This document shows positions 12,070-22,500 of a stretch of 64,000 bases of DNA, piece by piece; the first letter of the stretch is position 1; every line of letters begins with the position of its first letter. Made by a program: the position numbers and the translations under genes. The notes beneath the pieces are model-generated. The model was not told the origin of the DNA, ran no database searches, and saw only the letters and a list, made by a program, of their open reading frames with translations. Source of the DNA: Lucinisca nassula (taxonomy: Eukaryota > Mollusca > Bivalvia > Lucinida > Lucinidae); the NCBI GenBank assembly GCA_963580285.1, contig OY757026.1, positions 60,637,396-60,701,395 on the forward strand, in the 5' to 3' direction.

Positions 12070-12780
12070 ATTATTCAGGAAAGGGGCCAATCTTCCAGTC
12101 AACGGAACCTCCTTGAACTCAGTTTTATTAAACGCAAGACAGTAACTAAATTGAAAAGAACTAAATGTGCTGTAACTCTAAGCAAGAGGTGGAACCATGA
12201 TAGCACTAGTTGCCCTTCCCCTCAGAAGTATGAACTGGCAACAGTTGAATATCTGAAGACAACAAATGAGCTGTTGTTCTAAACAGTTACAACTAGATGA
12301 TTGACTGTACAGTTACAATATTAAATTGACTGCTTTAAGGAAATGACACATAAATGATGTAAACTTTCTACTTATGAGTGAAACAGCAACCTTAAAATGT
12401 CATTTACAAACATAACTCCCTTCATACAGCAAACATACAGTTTTTTTTTTTCAAAAATATTTTACAGCTTTACAGAAAAGAAAGCCTTTAAATAGCTTGT
12501 TTACTAAAAACAAAAATGGATATTAAGCGAATAGTGAATGATTGAAGTCGAAAGCAGAAAATATGTGCTACAAGAACTATAGGCTGATATAATTAACAGC
12601 TTTAACTTTAATGTTCTACCTATCCAGAACAGAGATAAATTAACCACTGAACTAAGAAAATCTAAAGCAAGATTTTTGAACACAATAATGAAATGCGCTC
12701 TTAGAAATAGTGTTATGCATAGCTTCAACAATAGGTTATGCTAGAAAAGACGGAATATTTCATCTTACACATGTAGCAAA
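12070..12780. other. Unannotated spacer
   Basis: A+T-rich with short homopolymers. No open frame above about 80 codons, and no repeat family recognised. Confidence 0.5.
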
Positions 12781-12784
12781 CAAG

Positions 12785-13445
12785 GATGAACAAGGTCAAT
12801 ATCACGAGATCAAAAATTATGGTACCACTGAAAAGATCTTGTGAAAAAGAATGCACATGTGAAATATGAAAGCCCTATCGCTTACCAATCGAAAGTTATG
12901 GACTATGTTAAAGTTTTTAAAAAGTAGGTCAAACACCAAGGTCAAGGTCACGAGGTCAAAAATTACGGTACCACTAGAAAGGTCTTGTGACAAGGAATGC
13001 ACATGTGAAATATGAAAGCCCTACCACTTACCAATCGAAAGTTATGGTCAATGTTAAAATTTTTAAAAAGCAGGTCAACTGTCAAGGTCAAGGCCACGAG
13101 GTAAAATTATGGTACCACTAGAAAGGTCTTGTGACAAGGAATGCACATGTGGTATATGAAAGCCCTATCACTTATCAATCGAAAGTTAGGGCCAATGTTA
13201 AAGTTTAAAAAAAAATCAAGGGGAGATAATTCAGCCAAAAATGACAACATAGTTACGGCCCTTGGTCAGAATGTAGCCCTTGTGATGATGAATAAGTGTG
13301 TGAAGTTTCATGGGGCTAGGTCAAATACTTTTGAAGTTATGATCAAGGTTAAAGTTTTTGTGACGGACAGACAAACAAACAGACAGACAGGGCAAATACT
13401 ATATTCCCCCGAATCAAAGATTCTCGCGGGGGGGGGGGGGGGAAT
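12785..13445. repeat. Tandem element, about 145-bp units, family E
   Basis: Three units carry GGTACCACTAGAAAGGTCTT, GGAATGCACATGTGAAATAT and CAATCGAAAGTTATGG, spaced about 145 bp (12809, 12954, 13100). They are followed by ACAGACAAACAAACAGACAG and a G-run at 13428-13442. Confidence 0.8.
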
Positions 13446-14318
13446 AAAAAAGGAACACTCGATAAAATCTGAAAGAAAACTGAGAAGGTGACCTAAAACA
13501 CAAAACAGAAGAATAGGAAAGCTTCAATACTGATCTAAGTATTCAAAGACAGTCACAATGTATTTTACAATTGCTTATATAAAGAAGAGAAATCAAAATA
13601 TGTGTGAGTACTATAAAAATAGGTAACCTTTATTGGGTGTATACATGTACTATTAAGAAAAGTGTTGGGCGTATACATTTATCGCAGAAGATAGGTACTT
13701 GTCCAGAATTTTATCATTCTTGTTTGAAGGAGGCTCGAAATGATCGTACTTCTGTAGAAGCAAAGCAGCCATAGATTAGGACAAGTAATGCGTCACCCTG
13801 TCTGACATTCTGACTGACAGTTAAATGACAAAGACCAATTTTTTGCAAATGATTTACAAATCAATAATTTAGAGGAGTTTGGTTGCTCTGCAGTAGCTAC
13901 ATAATATGAACGACTTAGTTCATGGTAGGTTTATATTGTTCATGATTTTTTTTTATATTTTGAAAAAAAAAAATAGCAATCTGGCTCAAAACCGACATAA
14001 GCACATATAATGGGTATTATATGTATGTTAGTGGTTTCAAAATTTCATAATATTTCACACTTCGTGAGTAGACATATGTGACAAATTATTTAGAAAAAAT
14101 TATAGGTTGACAAGAATGGGAACATGCCTAATATTGAAAATGAATGAAAATTATAGACATTTTAAAGTAAAATATTCGATTATATGAATACAGAAACATA
14201 AACTAATGAGCTCATGGTATTAAAATACTCCTTGATAAAGCCCTTCATTATTACGATGGACATTACTGAAGATCAAGTTGAATTGTATTTTTAAGACTGA
14301 CAATTTGTGTAAAGGGTA
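13446..14318. other. Unannotated spacer
   Basis: A+T-rich. No coding or repeat signal recognised up to the mariner insertion. Confidence 0.5.
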
Positions 14319-14529
14319 TACGAGGACGTTTCAAATAAGAATGTAAGTAGAACGTTTTCTCATGCACTAATGCGAAAATCACCTGGAAATAATAAATATC
14401 ACAGCGTAGAAAAACATTTCAGCTATACATTGATACCAAATCTGTTAAAATCCGTTCACTTTAGCCATGTATATCGTTCGATAAACACTGACTACTCTTG
14501 TAGACTAATACAAAACATGGTTGGATGAA

Positions 14530-15738
14530 GGTCAGAGTACGCCGTTGAAATACGGTCCTATATTAAGAATCGTTGTATTCTTGGTATACGGTGCAAAGAC
14601 ATTTTTGATGAAATATGTTCGGTTTATGGGCATAATGAAATGCCTTTTCCGACAGTTTTTCGTTGGTGTAAGAAATTCAGCTGTGGGCTAGGCTCAACAG
14701 AAGATACACCACATGATCGTCGGCCGAAAAGAGCAACATCTGCCAAGATGGTTGCTAGAGTGAAAGAAATAGTTGCTACCGATGCACGATATACCACTAG
14801 GCAAAAAGCTAGTATGGTTGGCATCTCATTAGGAGCAGCTCATACAATTCTGAAACGGGATTTGAAAATGAGAAAGATCTGTGCTTTATGGATTCCCCAT
14901 CTGTTGACAGATGAGCATAAAAAGACACGCGTTCAGTGCGCCAAGAAGTTGCTTAAAAAGTTTCCAAATTACAATGCACGGTCTTTCGCTAATGTCGTCA
15001 CAGGTGACGAGACATGGGTTCACTTTTTTGAGCCAAAACGAAAGATTCAGAACAAAATATGAGCAACAAAGTATTGCAAAAGACCATGTATGCCATATTC
15101 TTTTCAAATCAGGGCCCAGCTATTCAGGTTCCTGTGCCTAAAGGCAAATCTGTAAATGCGAAGTTTTACAAGAGTGAGTGAGTGAGTTTTAGTTTTACGT
15201 CCCACCAACAGCTAAGGTCATACGGAGACGGGACCTCGGTTTAAAGACTCATCCGAAAGTCTGGAGAAGCCCGGGATCGATCCTGCGATCCCTGGTTTAC
15301 AAGGCGAGTAGCGTAACCACTGCACCACGGAGGCTTCTAAGTTTTACAAGAATAAAGTTCTTCGAAAATTGAAGATATATTTCAAAGAACGAAGACCCGC
15401 AACTGGTTTGGCCAGATTGCTACATGACAATGCGTCATCGCACAAGGCGTTCATTGTGCAAGACTATCTGAAGCAGGAAAAGGTTGTTGAACTCCCTTAT
15501 CCCCCCCCCCCCCCCCGTATTCCCCTGACCTTGCCCCGTGTGACGTTTTTTGTTCCCGCGGCTGAAAAAATACCTTCCTGGTCGAAAATTTGTAAAGCGC
15601 AAACACCTCGGTTCTGCAATATTCCAGTGCCTTCATAGAATACCTCGAAAAGACTACCAAAATGCATTCAATGATTGGATCAGAAGACTGCAAGTTTGTA
15701 TATCTGTTAAAGGGGAATACTTTGAGGGGACAAAATAA
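14530..15738 (+). pseudogene. Mariner transposase, inactivated
   Basis: Follows the mariner family over its whole length. There is a helix-turn-helix N-terminal region (14640 onward, MPFPTVFRWCKKFS). The first catalytic Asp is in VVTGDETWVHFFEPKRK (about 15000). The HDNAxSHKA and PDLAPCDFF blocks, which bring the second and third catalytic Asp, lie at about 15424-15550. The C-terminus is DYQNAFNDWIRRL...KGEYFEG (15650-15735), with the stop at 15736-15738. It is broken by a frameshift before 15062, a SINE insertion at 15161-15350 and an expanded C-run at 15507-15519. Start choice is uncertain because the N-terminal frame is also shifted. Confidence 0.9.
15173..15338 (-). mobile_element. tRNA-derived SINE family D, 12-bp target duplication
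   Basis: On the minus strand a tRNA-like head carries TGGTGCAGTGG (A-box) and GGATCGATCCC (B-box). The body includes GACTTTCGGATGAGTCTTTA and it ends GTTGGTGGGACGTAAAACT with a TCAC-type tail. AAGTTTTACAAG is duplicated at 15161-15172 and 15339-15350. It was inserted into the mariner gene, so it is younger than the mariner. Confidence 0.9.
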
Positions 15739-15810
15739 ATTTTTTATCGAAATCTATCACGGAAACATATTTATGTGCTTAGTTGCATTCATATTTGAAC
15801 AGTCCTCGTA

Positions 15811-16430
15811 AGTCTGAGCAAGGAGTAAATCAAAGAGCTCTCCTGAGACCCAATTTTCTTTAATCGAAGAAATAAAGTCATTTTTATAGATGCAGGGCCT
15901 CACTTAAATTAAATTCAACCTTTGAAGAAAATCCATGCGTGGGCAAATTTGAGACCCCAGCTTTTTATCTGAAAATTTTCATTTTCTTTTGTGGTAAAAT
16001 TTTCCACTTTTTTGAATTGGCGTGTTTTGGTAATGACTATTCCATTGCATTGAATAGATGTGTTTCAATACGGTTATGTTTTTAGCGAGTAGAAAATAAT
16101 AGAAAAATATAGAGAGTCTGTAATTCATTCGCATGTAATACTAAAACAGACAACTGGTCTCTGCTAGCTGCCTTTTTGGTAGCATCTAACTTATTTTATT
16201 AGATGGATATATGTCACTTGTCAAAATCATATGTGCATAATCATTCATATCAGTTTGTTTTATTTTCAGCGTTTCATTTTATTTCAAGCTAAATGGCAAT
16301 AAAATATTGTCGTAAGATATTTTTGCTATAACCATTTAACTGGTAACAGCGGTTTTACGTTAAATTGACTATTGCCAGTTTATTGGCAATAGCAATTTTA
16401 AAGGTCATATACATTTCTGCTCTAAAACAT
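15811..16430. other. Unannotated spacer
   Basis: A+T-rich, no gene. Short P1-like motifs (GGCGTGTTTTGGTAATGA near 16018) suggest degraded MITE pieces. Confidence 0.45.
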
Positions 16431-16620
16431 AGATGGTGGATACTCGTTACAACCGGCTCGATGAGGCGGTTCTAACGAGTACCCAAAATCTATATTTTGA
16501 GTAGAAATAAGAAAAAAAATGTCACAATTTTTCACCTGAAAATTTCGATTTTTCGGAGGTAAAGTTTACAAGGCATTTATATAGGCGTGTCTTCGTTATG
16601 ATAATACATACATGTGTTGC
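16430..16620. repeat. Palindromic MITE family P1
   Basis: Core GATACTCGTTACAACCGGCTC against GAGGCGGTTCTAACGAGTAC, then the family flank AAAATxTCACAATTTTTCA, GGAGGTAAAG and ATAGGCGTG. Confidence 0.7.
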
Positions 16621-16839
16621 CATAGCGGGTTTTATATCTCCTAAACTTTTTGTGACATTTTTTTCTTATTTCCACTCAAAACATGGATTGTTGGTGCCCG
16701 TTAGAACCGCCACATTCGAGTTCCCACAAGCAATATATATTTTTTTTAAAAAAAAAAAAGAAAAATCTTGTTTACCCATGTGACCGTGAACCCCCCTTTT
16801 CACAAGATAATGTGGGGTTTACAAGGGTGTTCGTCAAAC

Positions 16840-17065
16840 CATTACGAAAACATCCCTATACAAAAACATTGTTAATTTATCGCCCCAAAAATTGAAAATT
16901 TTCTGTTAAACAATTGTGATATTTTTCTTTTTTCTGCTCAAAATATTGATTGTGGGTATACGTTAGAACCGCCTCATCGACGCGGTTCTACCCGGTACCC
17001 ACAATCTATATTTTAGAGCAGATATTTACACCTATAAACCCCAGTTTTTTCGTGATGCGGACATA
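16840..17065. repeat. Palindromic MITE family P1
   Basis: Core CGTTAGAACCGCCTCATCGA against GACGCGGTTCTACC, with flanks TTTTTCTTTTTTCTGCTCAA and TATAAACCCCAGTTTTTTCG. Confidence 0.75.
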
Positions 17066-17139
17066 TTCACGAGATGTGGACTCATTCTGTACTGAATTAA
17101 ATCATCCACTTAAGTAGAAGCCCATACAGAGATTGGTGT

Positions 17140-17178
17140 ACGTGCGCGCGTGCGTGCGCATGTGCGTGTTTATTTTTG

Positions 17179-17240
<62 letters not shown>
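17140..17240. repeat. TG dinucleotide microsatellite
   Basis: About 29 TG pairs from about 17180, preceded by a degenerate GTGCG stretch. Confidence 0.95.
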
Positions 17241-17241
<1 letters not shown>

Positions 17242-17317
17242 TGGTCGCGGGGAGGGTGCCAGGTTGAGATATTGTTACTTTGAATATGGCTGATTTTTTT
17301 TTATCATTTTTGCAAAA

Positions 17318-17372
17318 AGTAAAAGCTCAGATCAGACGCCAATGCGGCGTCTGATCTGGATTTCCACTGTTT
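17318..17372. repeat. Hairpin MITE core, family P2
   Basis: CAGATCAGACGCC-AATG-CGGCGTCTGATCTG perfect stem, then TCCACTGTTTG. Confidence 0.7.
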
Positions 17373-17867
17373 GTAAATGTTTCGCTTTGGACTTCCCAGA
17401 AACAAGCCTAAACCAAAAAAAAAAAAAAAAATGAACATGAAAATGAAAATGATGATGAATTAATTCAAACTATCATGTTCGATCAATACTGACACACGTT
17501 ACTATCTAAATTGAATGCAACAGCTGTTTTCGACACAGTTGCTTCCCAAAGATGAATGGAATTAAATTGGGTTTCTCAGTCGGTTGTCTGTCCTTTTCAT
17601 CTATACAGGTATCGGTCCTTTTTGCTAGAAGCCGAACTACTTCAATTTTAATCGTTAACTACATTGTGTTTTGTCCGAAATCAAGCAATCAAGGGGATGT
17701 AACTCCATGATTTACGGGTCGACCTATCCAGTTTTCAAACTCATCCAAGCTTTTAACCCCAGTCTACCTATGTATAAGTTTCAGGGAAAACCGATCAAAA
17801 CTGAAGTTCTTATGCTGATAACATGGTCGAAAATAGTCACTTTCAGCAACCAAGGGGACATGACCAA

Positions 17868-18292
17868 CGCTTCATGATCAAAGATCGGCATGATGTAAAT
17901 GACCAACGCTCCATGATCAAAGATCGGCATGATGTAAATGACCAACGCTCCATAATCAAAGATCGACATGATGTAAATGACCAACGCTCCATGATCAAAG
18001 ATCGGCATAATGTAAATGACCAACGCTCCATGATCAAAGATCGACATGATGTAAATGACCAACGCTCCATGATCAATGATCGACATGATGTAAATGACCA
18101 ACGCTCCATGATCAAAGATCGGCATAATGTAAATGACCAACGCTCCATGATCAAAAATCGGCATGATGTAAATGACCAACGCTCCATGATCAAAGATCGG
18201 CATGATGTAAATGACCAACGCTCCATGATCAAAGATCGGCATAATGTAAATGACCAACGCTCCATGATCAAAGATCGGCATGATGTAAATGA
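17868..18292. repeat. 39-bp minisatellite, about 11 copies
   Basis: The unit reads GACCAACGCTCCATGATCAA, then AGATCGGCATGATGTAAAT. Copies differ by a few substitutions (CGGCAT/CGACAT, GATGTAA/AATGTAA). Because 39 is a multiple of three and no frame used has a stop in the unit, long open frames appear on the plus strand (165 codons) and in two minus frames (185 and 180 codons). A coding role is not supported. Confidence 0.95.
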
Positions 18293-19570
18293 AATAAAAC
18301 ATAAAACCATAAAAAAGTAAATTCCATACACAGCGCAATACTGAAGTTTATGGCTACCGTGAGCCGTTTTGTTTTCTATACTCAAACATGGAAATCATGT
18401 TCAATACTGATTTGAGCAGGCCTATTATTAGCAAAGAATGGTGTAATTTTAATTAATACCATTTTATATTGTTAACTTCAAAGGCTCGTACACATTAGGG
18501 TCCAGGAAAATTTATTCTGGATACGGGTAGTTCGAGCCATTGAAGATTAGTCATCACGCCGAGCCAGAAGGTCTAATGGGAATGGCGTATTGACATATCG
18601 AGGTGATTCTAAAGAGCACACACAGCATACATTTTCAACAAAAAATAAGGAAAAGCTCTCTCTAAATAAATGATATCTGATGTTGTTGGAAAATCATACA
18701 GACATACATGCATACTTTATTTCTCAGTTACATGGAAAACATGTACAACATGGGACACTACAGACTTTGAAATGCAATTTCGTATATGTCGAGTACGGTA
18801 TATAAGAGAGTACCAACATAAAGTCACACACATACACTAACACACTACTTACTTAAATACAAAAGAGAGGGCAACAAACTGGGTGTACGGGGAATTTTGA
18901 AACTCTACCAGCTGGCTATGTCCCTGTGCCACATCAAGAAATAACCTACCTATGGACACAATCACGAGTTCGAATCTGCCATAACAAACGAGCCATCGGT
19001 TTTCGGTCAGGCTGCTACAATTAATCGGATAATCGATCGATGAATTTCATTAAAATGATTATCGCTACTGATTTGGTAGTAATCGATTATTTGAAATGCA
19101 TAATTTACTGTCCAACGTTATGTCTAAAATAGCTGGATGAGTGACAAACAGTGCAGACCCTGATGAGACGCCGCGCTCTGCGGCGTCTGATCTGGGTCTA
19201 CACCGTTTGCTGAGGCATGTCTGTCTTAATACATACAGTAATTTATAACATATGGCATGCGCCGAAGCCAGAAAGGTGATGTTATGATCAAATCTTCAAT
19301 GATTACTGATCGATTGTCGATCACAACTTCAGGACTGATTATCGATTATCATTACTGCTCTGACTAGCAAGCCCTAGTTTTCGAGTTACTGAAGATTCGT
19401 TATATTTGGACTGATACTTTACCTACACGTGTATCGGATATTGTGACATACACGAAAATATGATATTGACTCTTTTTATATTTACTAAACAAAAAACAAT
19501 GAGAAGCAAATCGTTAAATTCGTCGTTATCTACGCAGTTTGCCAGCATTGCTTTTGTGACTTTTACTAAT
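18293..19570. other. Spacer with MITE fragments
   Basis: Holds a pogo-like fragment (18478-18555, ending TAGTTCGAGCCATTGAAG) and a P2 hairpin (19148-19214). No coding signal is seen before the proposed exon at 19584. Confidence 0.5.
19148..19214. repeat. Hairpin MITE core, family P2
   Basis: GTGCAGACCCTGATGAGACG paired with GGCGTCTGATCTGGGTCTAC, flanked by ACAAACAGT/CCGTTTGC. Confidence 0.75.
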
Positions 19571-19583
19571 TAATGGCAGAAAA

Positions 19584-22500
19584 ATGAATCCATCAGACTT
19601 CATAAGTGCAGAGTAAGTCTGTTTTTTATTCATTTAATTTCTTATTTTAAGGCAAAAGACAAAAAACGGGAGAAGAACCTTACACACTCTTGATATTTTT
19701 ACCACTTATCTCACGCAACAGAGGTATGTAGCTCAGTCTTTGTTCGCTATGTACCACAATGAGGCGATTCTAACGAGTACACTCAGCATACCTTTAGAGG
19801 CGATTCTAATGAGTACACACAACATACCTTTATTTTATAGAAGATTGTAAAGATATCCTAAGGGATCCCCATTATGGCTTTGCACGATGAGTAAACCTCC
19901 GTTATTCGAACTACCCCTATCTCGAACATATTTTTCTGGTCCCAAAGTTGTTCGACTTATTGAAGTTTGATTGTTCTTTCATCACACAGACTTGTTCACA
20001 GGATGTTCTTGCACACCAGACAAGGAAATCCGTGATTTTACCCTGTGATAGAAATTTATGTTCTGACCCTGGTGTTCCGACCCCAAATCGAATATAATCG
20101 CGTGCTTGATAAATGCACTGGTTGATTACAACCTCATGCGCGGCGTCGTCATGCGTGACGTCACTAAACATTCCTGTTGTGTCATCACAAAATGGCGGAC
20201 GTCGGTAACCGAAGTGACCGCAGCATTAAAAATTCGCAATAGAAATGGAAGATATGCAAGAAAAAGAATCCTATATGGGTGTGAGGGGTGGATAGAAAAA
20301 TCCGTCCCTCGGGATCACTGTCCTGCATCACACGACAAGCCACGTGATGCCGGACAGCGACCCATGGGACGGATTGGTCCATCCACCCCTCACACACATA
20401 TAAGATTCTTATATTCTTTTCCGTACTGACTGGTAGACGTTGTACAGTAAGGTCAAAATGTCATTTTTTGGTGGTAAAATTCTCAGCATATTTGAATAGG
20501 CGTGTTTTGACTTGTTCACAGGACGCAACAAACACAACAAGACCGATAGCCCCCGCCCATCGGGGCTTGAAGAAATAGATGGGTTGCATGATGCTTCCTC
20601 GCAGAGCTGAAACCGACCCGCACACGAGTACTGGTAAATCGCTTAGAGGATCTAAGCCTGCCCATGCAATGCGGTGCGAGTCGGTGCGTCCATGCTAATA
20701 AACCCTATTGGTTTCATTGGGTGGCAGGGCTTGAGATGTCATTTCAACTCAATGTCGGGTAAAAGTCCCACAAAATTGGAAGCAACGTCTCCAAAATGAC
20801 CTTTACAGTGTTGACGGGGACGTTAAACCTCAAATCAAACAATCAAACAACACAACAAGACCTACATCCCTTAAATTTGAAAGCTATTGGATGGAAGATT
20901 CGCAGTGTCATATACGGGTAAGAATGCTTTAAGACCCCACGTTAACAAATCCGTGTACTAAATAACCATACAACCCCCATTTTCATACAGTGAGAGGTGT
21001 GGTTTACAAGGGTTTATTAATTGATTGTCCTATATTACACAAGGTCAACCAATATTCAAAAATCATAAATCATGTTTTTAATTGCCTCAATTAATAAAAT
21101 TGTCATTAATCAAGTAATTTCGTATTGGCCCAGTTACAGGTCCTCGGTCAGCTGTATTGGCCTCGGCCTTCGGCCTCGTGCCAATACAGCAGACCTCGGA
21201 CCTGTAATTGGGCCAATACGAAATTATTTGATTAATAACATTATAATATTAAGCCTAAAAATAGCTGTGTTTCCGCTAACCCGACCGACCCTGATTTTTT
21301 GTGCCGACCTTGCAATTTTATGTCTATCCAGAAAAAAGTAAAAAGAATTTCTTACCTACTGGCCTTAATATTTTGATAAATTATCATAAAAATGTCAAAA
21401 AAGCAAAACTGAAACTTAAAATCCCGTTCGTTTGCTTCCTTGATTCTCTAAACTTCATTATTTGAATGTTTTCTGGTAATATGGCTGGAATTAAATGTGT
21501 TCTTGAAAGGGTTATCCTTTGAAAGCAAGGAATACACCACAGAACTGGAAAATAGTGAGTGTACATGTTTTCTGGGACAGACTAGATAGTTTCGGCCATT
21601 TAGGCCTCTTCAGTGACCCTCAATATTTCAAAAATTCCACAATGGAATCAATGATCCTAAAAGGCAAGAAAATATAAACTACACTATGATGTAGGGCAGG
21701 GAGACTTTTTACGGCCGCCACACATTCCCAGACACCAGCTTTAAGCATTTTAATGATTTTTGCTCTTTTTCCATCAAATAAAAAGTTAATCAAAAATAAA
21801 AAGTTTAATGGACCTACCGCCCCTAATTTTTTGGCATGTTAGCATAAACACAGCTATTTTTAGGCCTTATACAGCTATTTCATGACAGTTTGGAGTATAG
21901 ACAAAACTATCGCCCCTCGGTACTGTGGACGACCTGATGCACTATAGTGTATCAGGTCCTCCACAGTACCTCGCATCATGAAAACACGCCTTTATAAATT
22001 TGAGCCCCTGGAACCCCACTTTTATATAGTTAAACTGGGGTTATCAGGGGTATATATTATTTTTCTTATTTCTGCTCAAAAAAAACATAGATTGTGGGTA
22101 CTCGTTATAACCGCCTCGTCGAGGCGGTTCTAACGAGTGCCCACAATCTATATTTTGAGCAGAAATAAGAAAAATATCACAATTTTTCATCTCAAAATTT
22201 TCATTTTTTCGGCGGTAAAGGTGGCAATGTATTTGTATAGGCGTGTTTACGTAATGGGGGGCAGTTGTTGTGAATATACACCAAGCTGCCATGAAATAAC
22301 TGTATATTATTACCCAGTCCATCGAATGCACTGTATAAGACGCAAATGAAAGTTTTGATTTTTTTTTTTCATTACGAAAACACGCCTATCTAAATACATT
22401 GAAAATTTTACCTCCAAAAAATGAAAATTTTCTGATGAAAAATTGCGATATTTTTCTTATTTCTGCTCGAAACATAGGCTTTGTCTTAGAGCAGGAATAA

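Larger units (their letters stand above)
14321..15808 (+). mobile_element. Complete mariner element with TA target duplication
   Basis: The left terminus CGAGGACGTTTCAAATAAGA and right-terminus complement CGAGGACTGTTCAAATATGA form about 24-bp inverted repeats. They are flanked by TA at 14319-14320 and 15809-15810. The element is about 1.49 kb, of which 178 bp is an inserted SINE plus its target duplication, leaving about 1.31 kb, the normal mariner size. It encodes a dead transposase. Confidence 0.92.

Noticed and set aside
17781..18385. Repeat proteins of 165-185 residues from the 39-bp array
   Set aside because: The same array is open in three frames on two strands because the unit length is a multiple of three; no flanking exon or signal.
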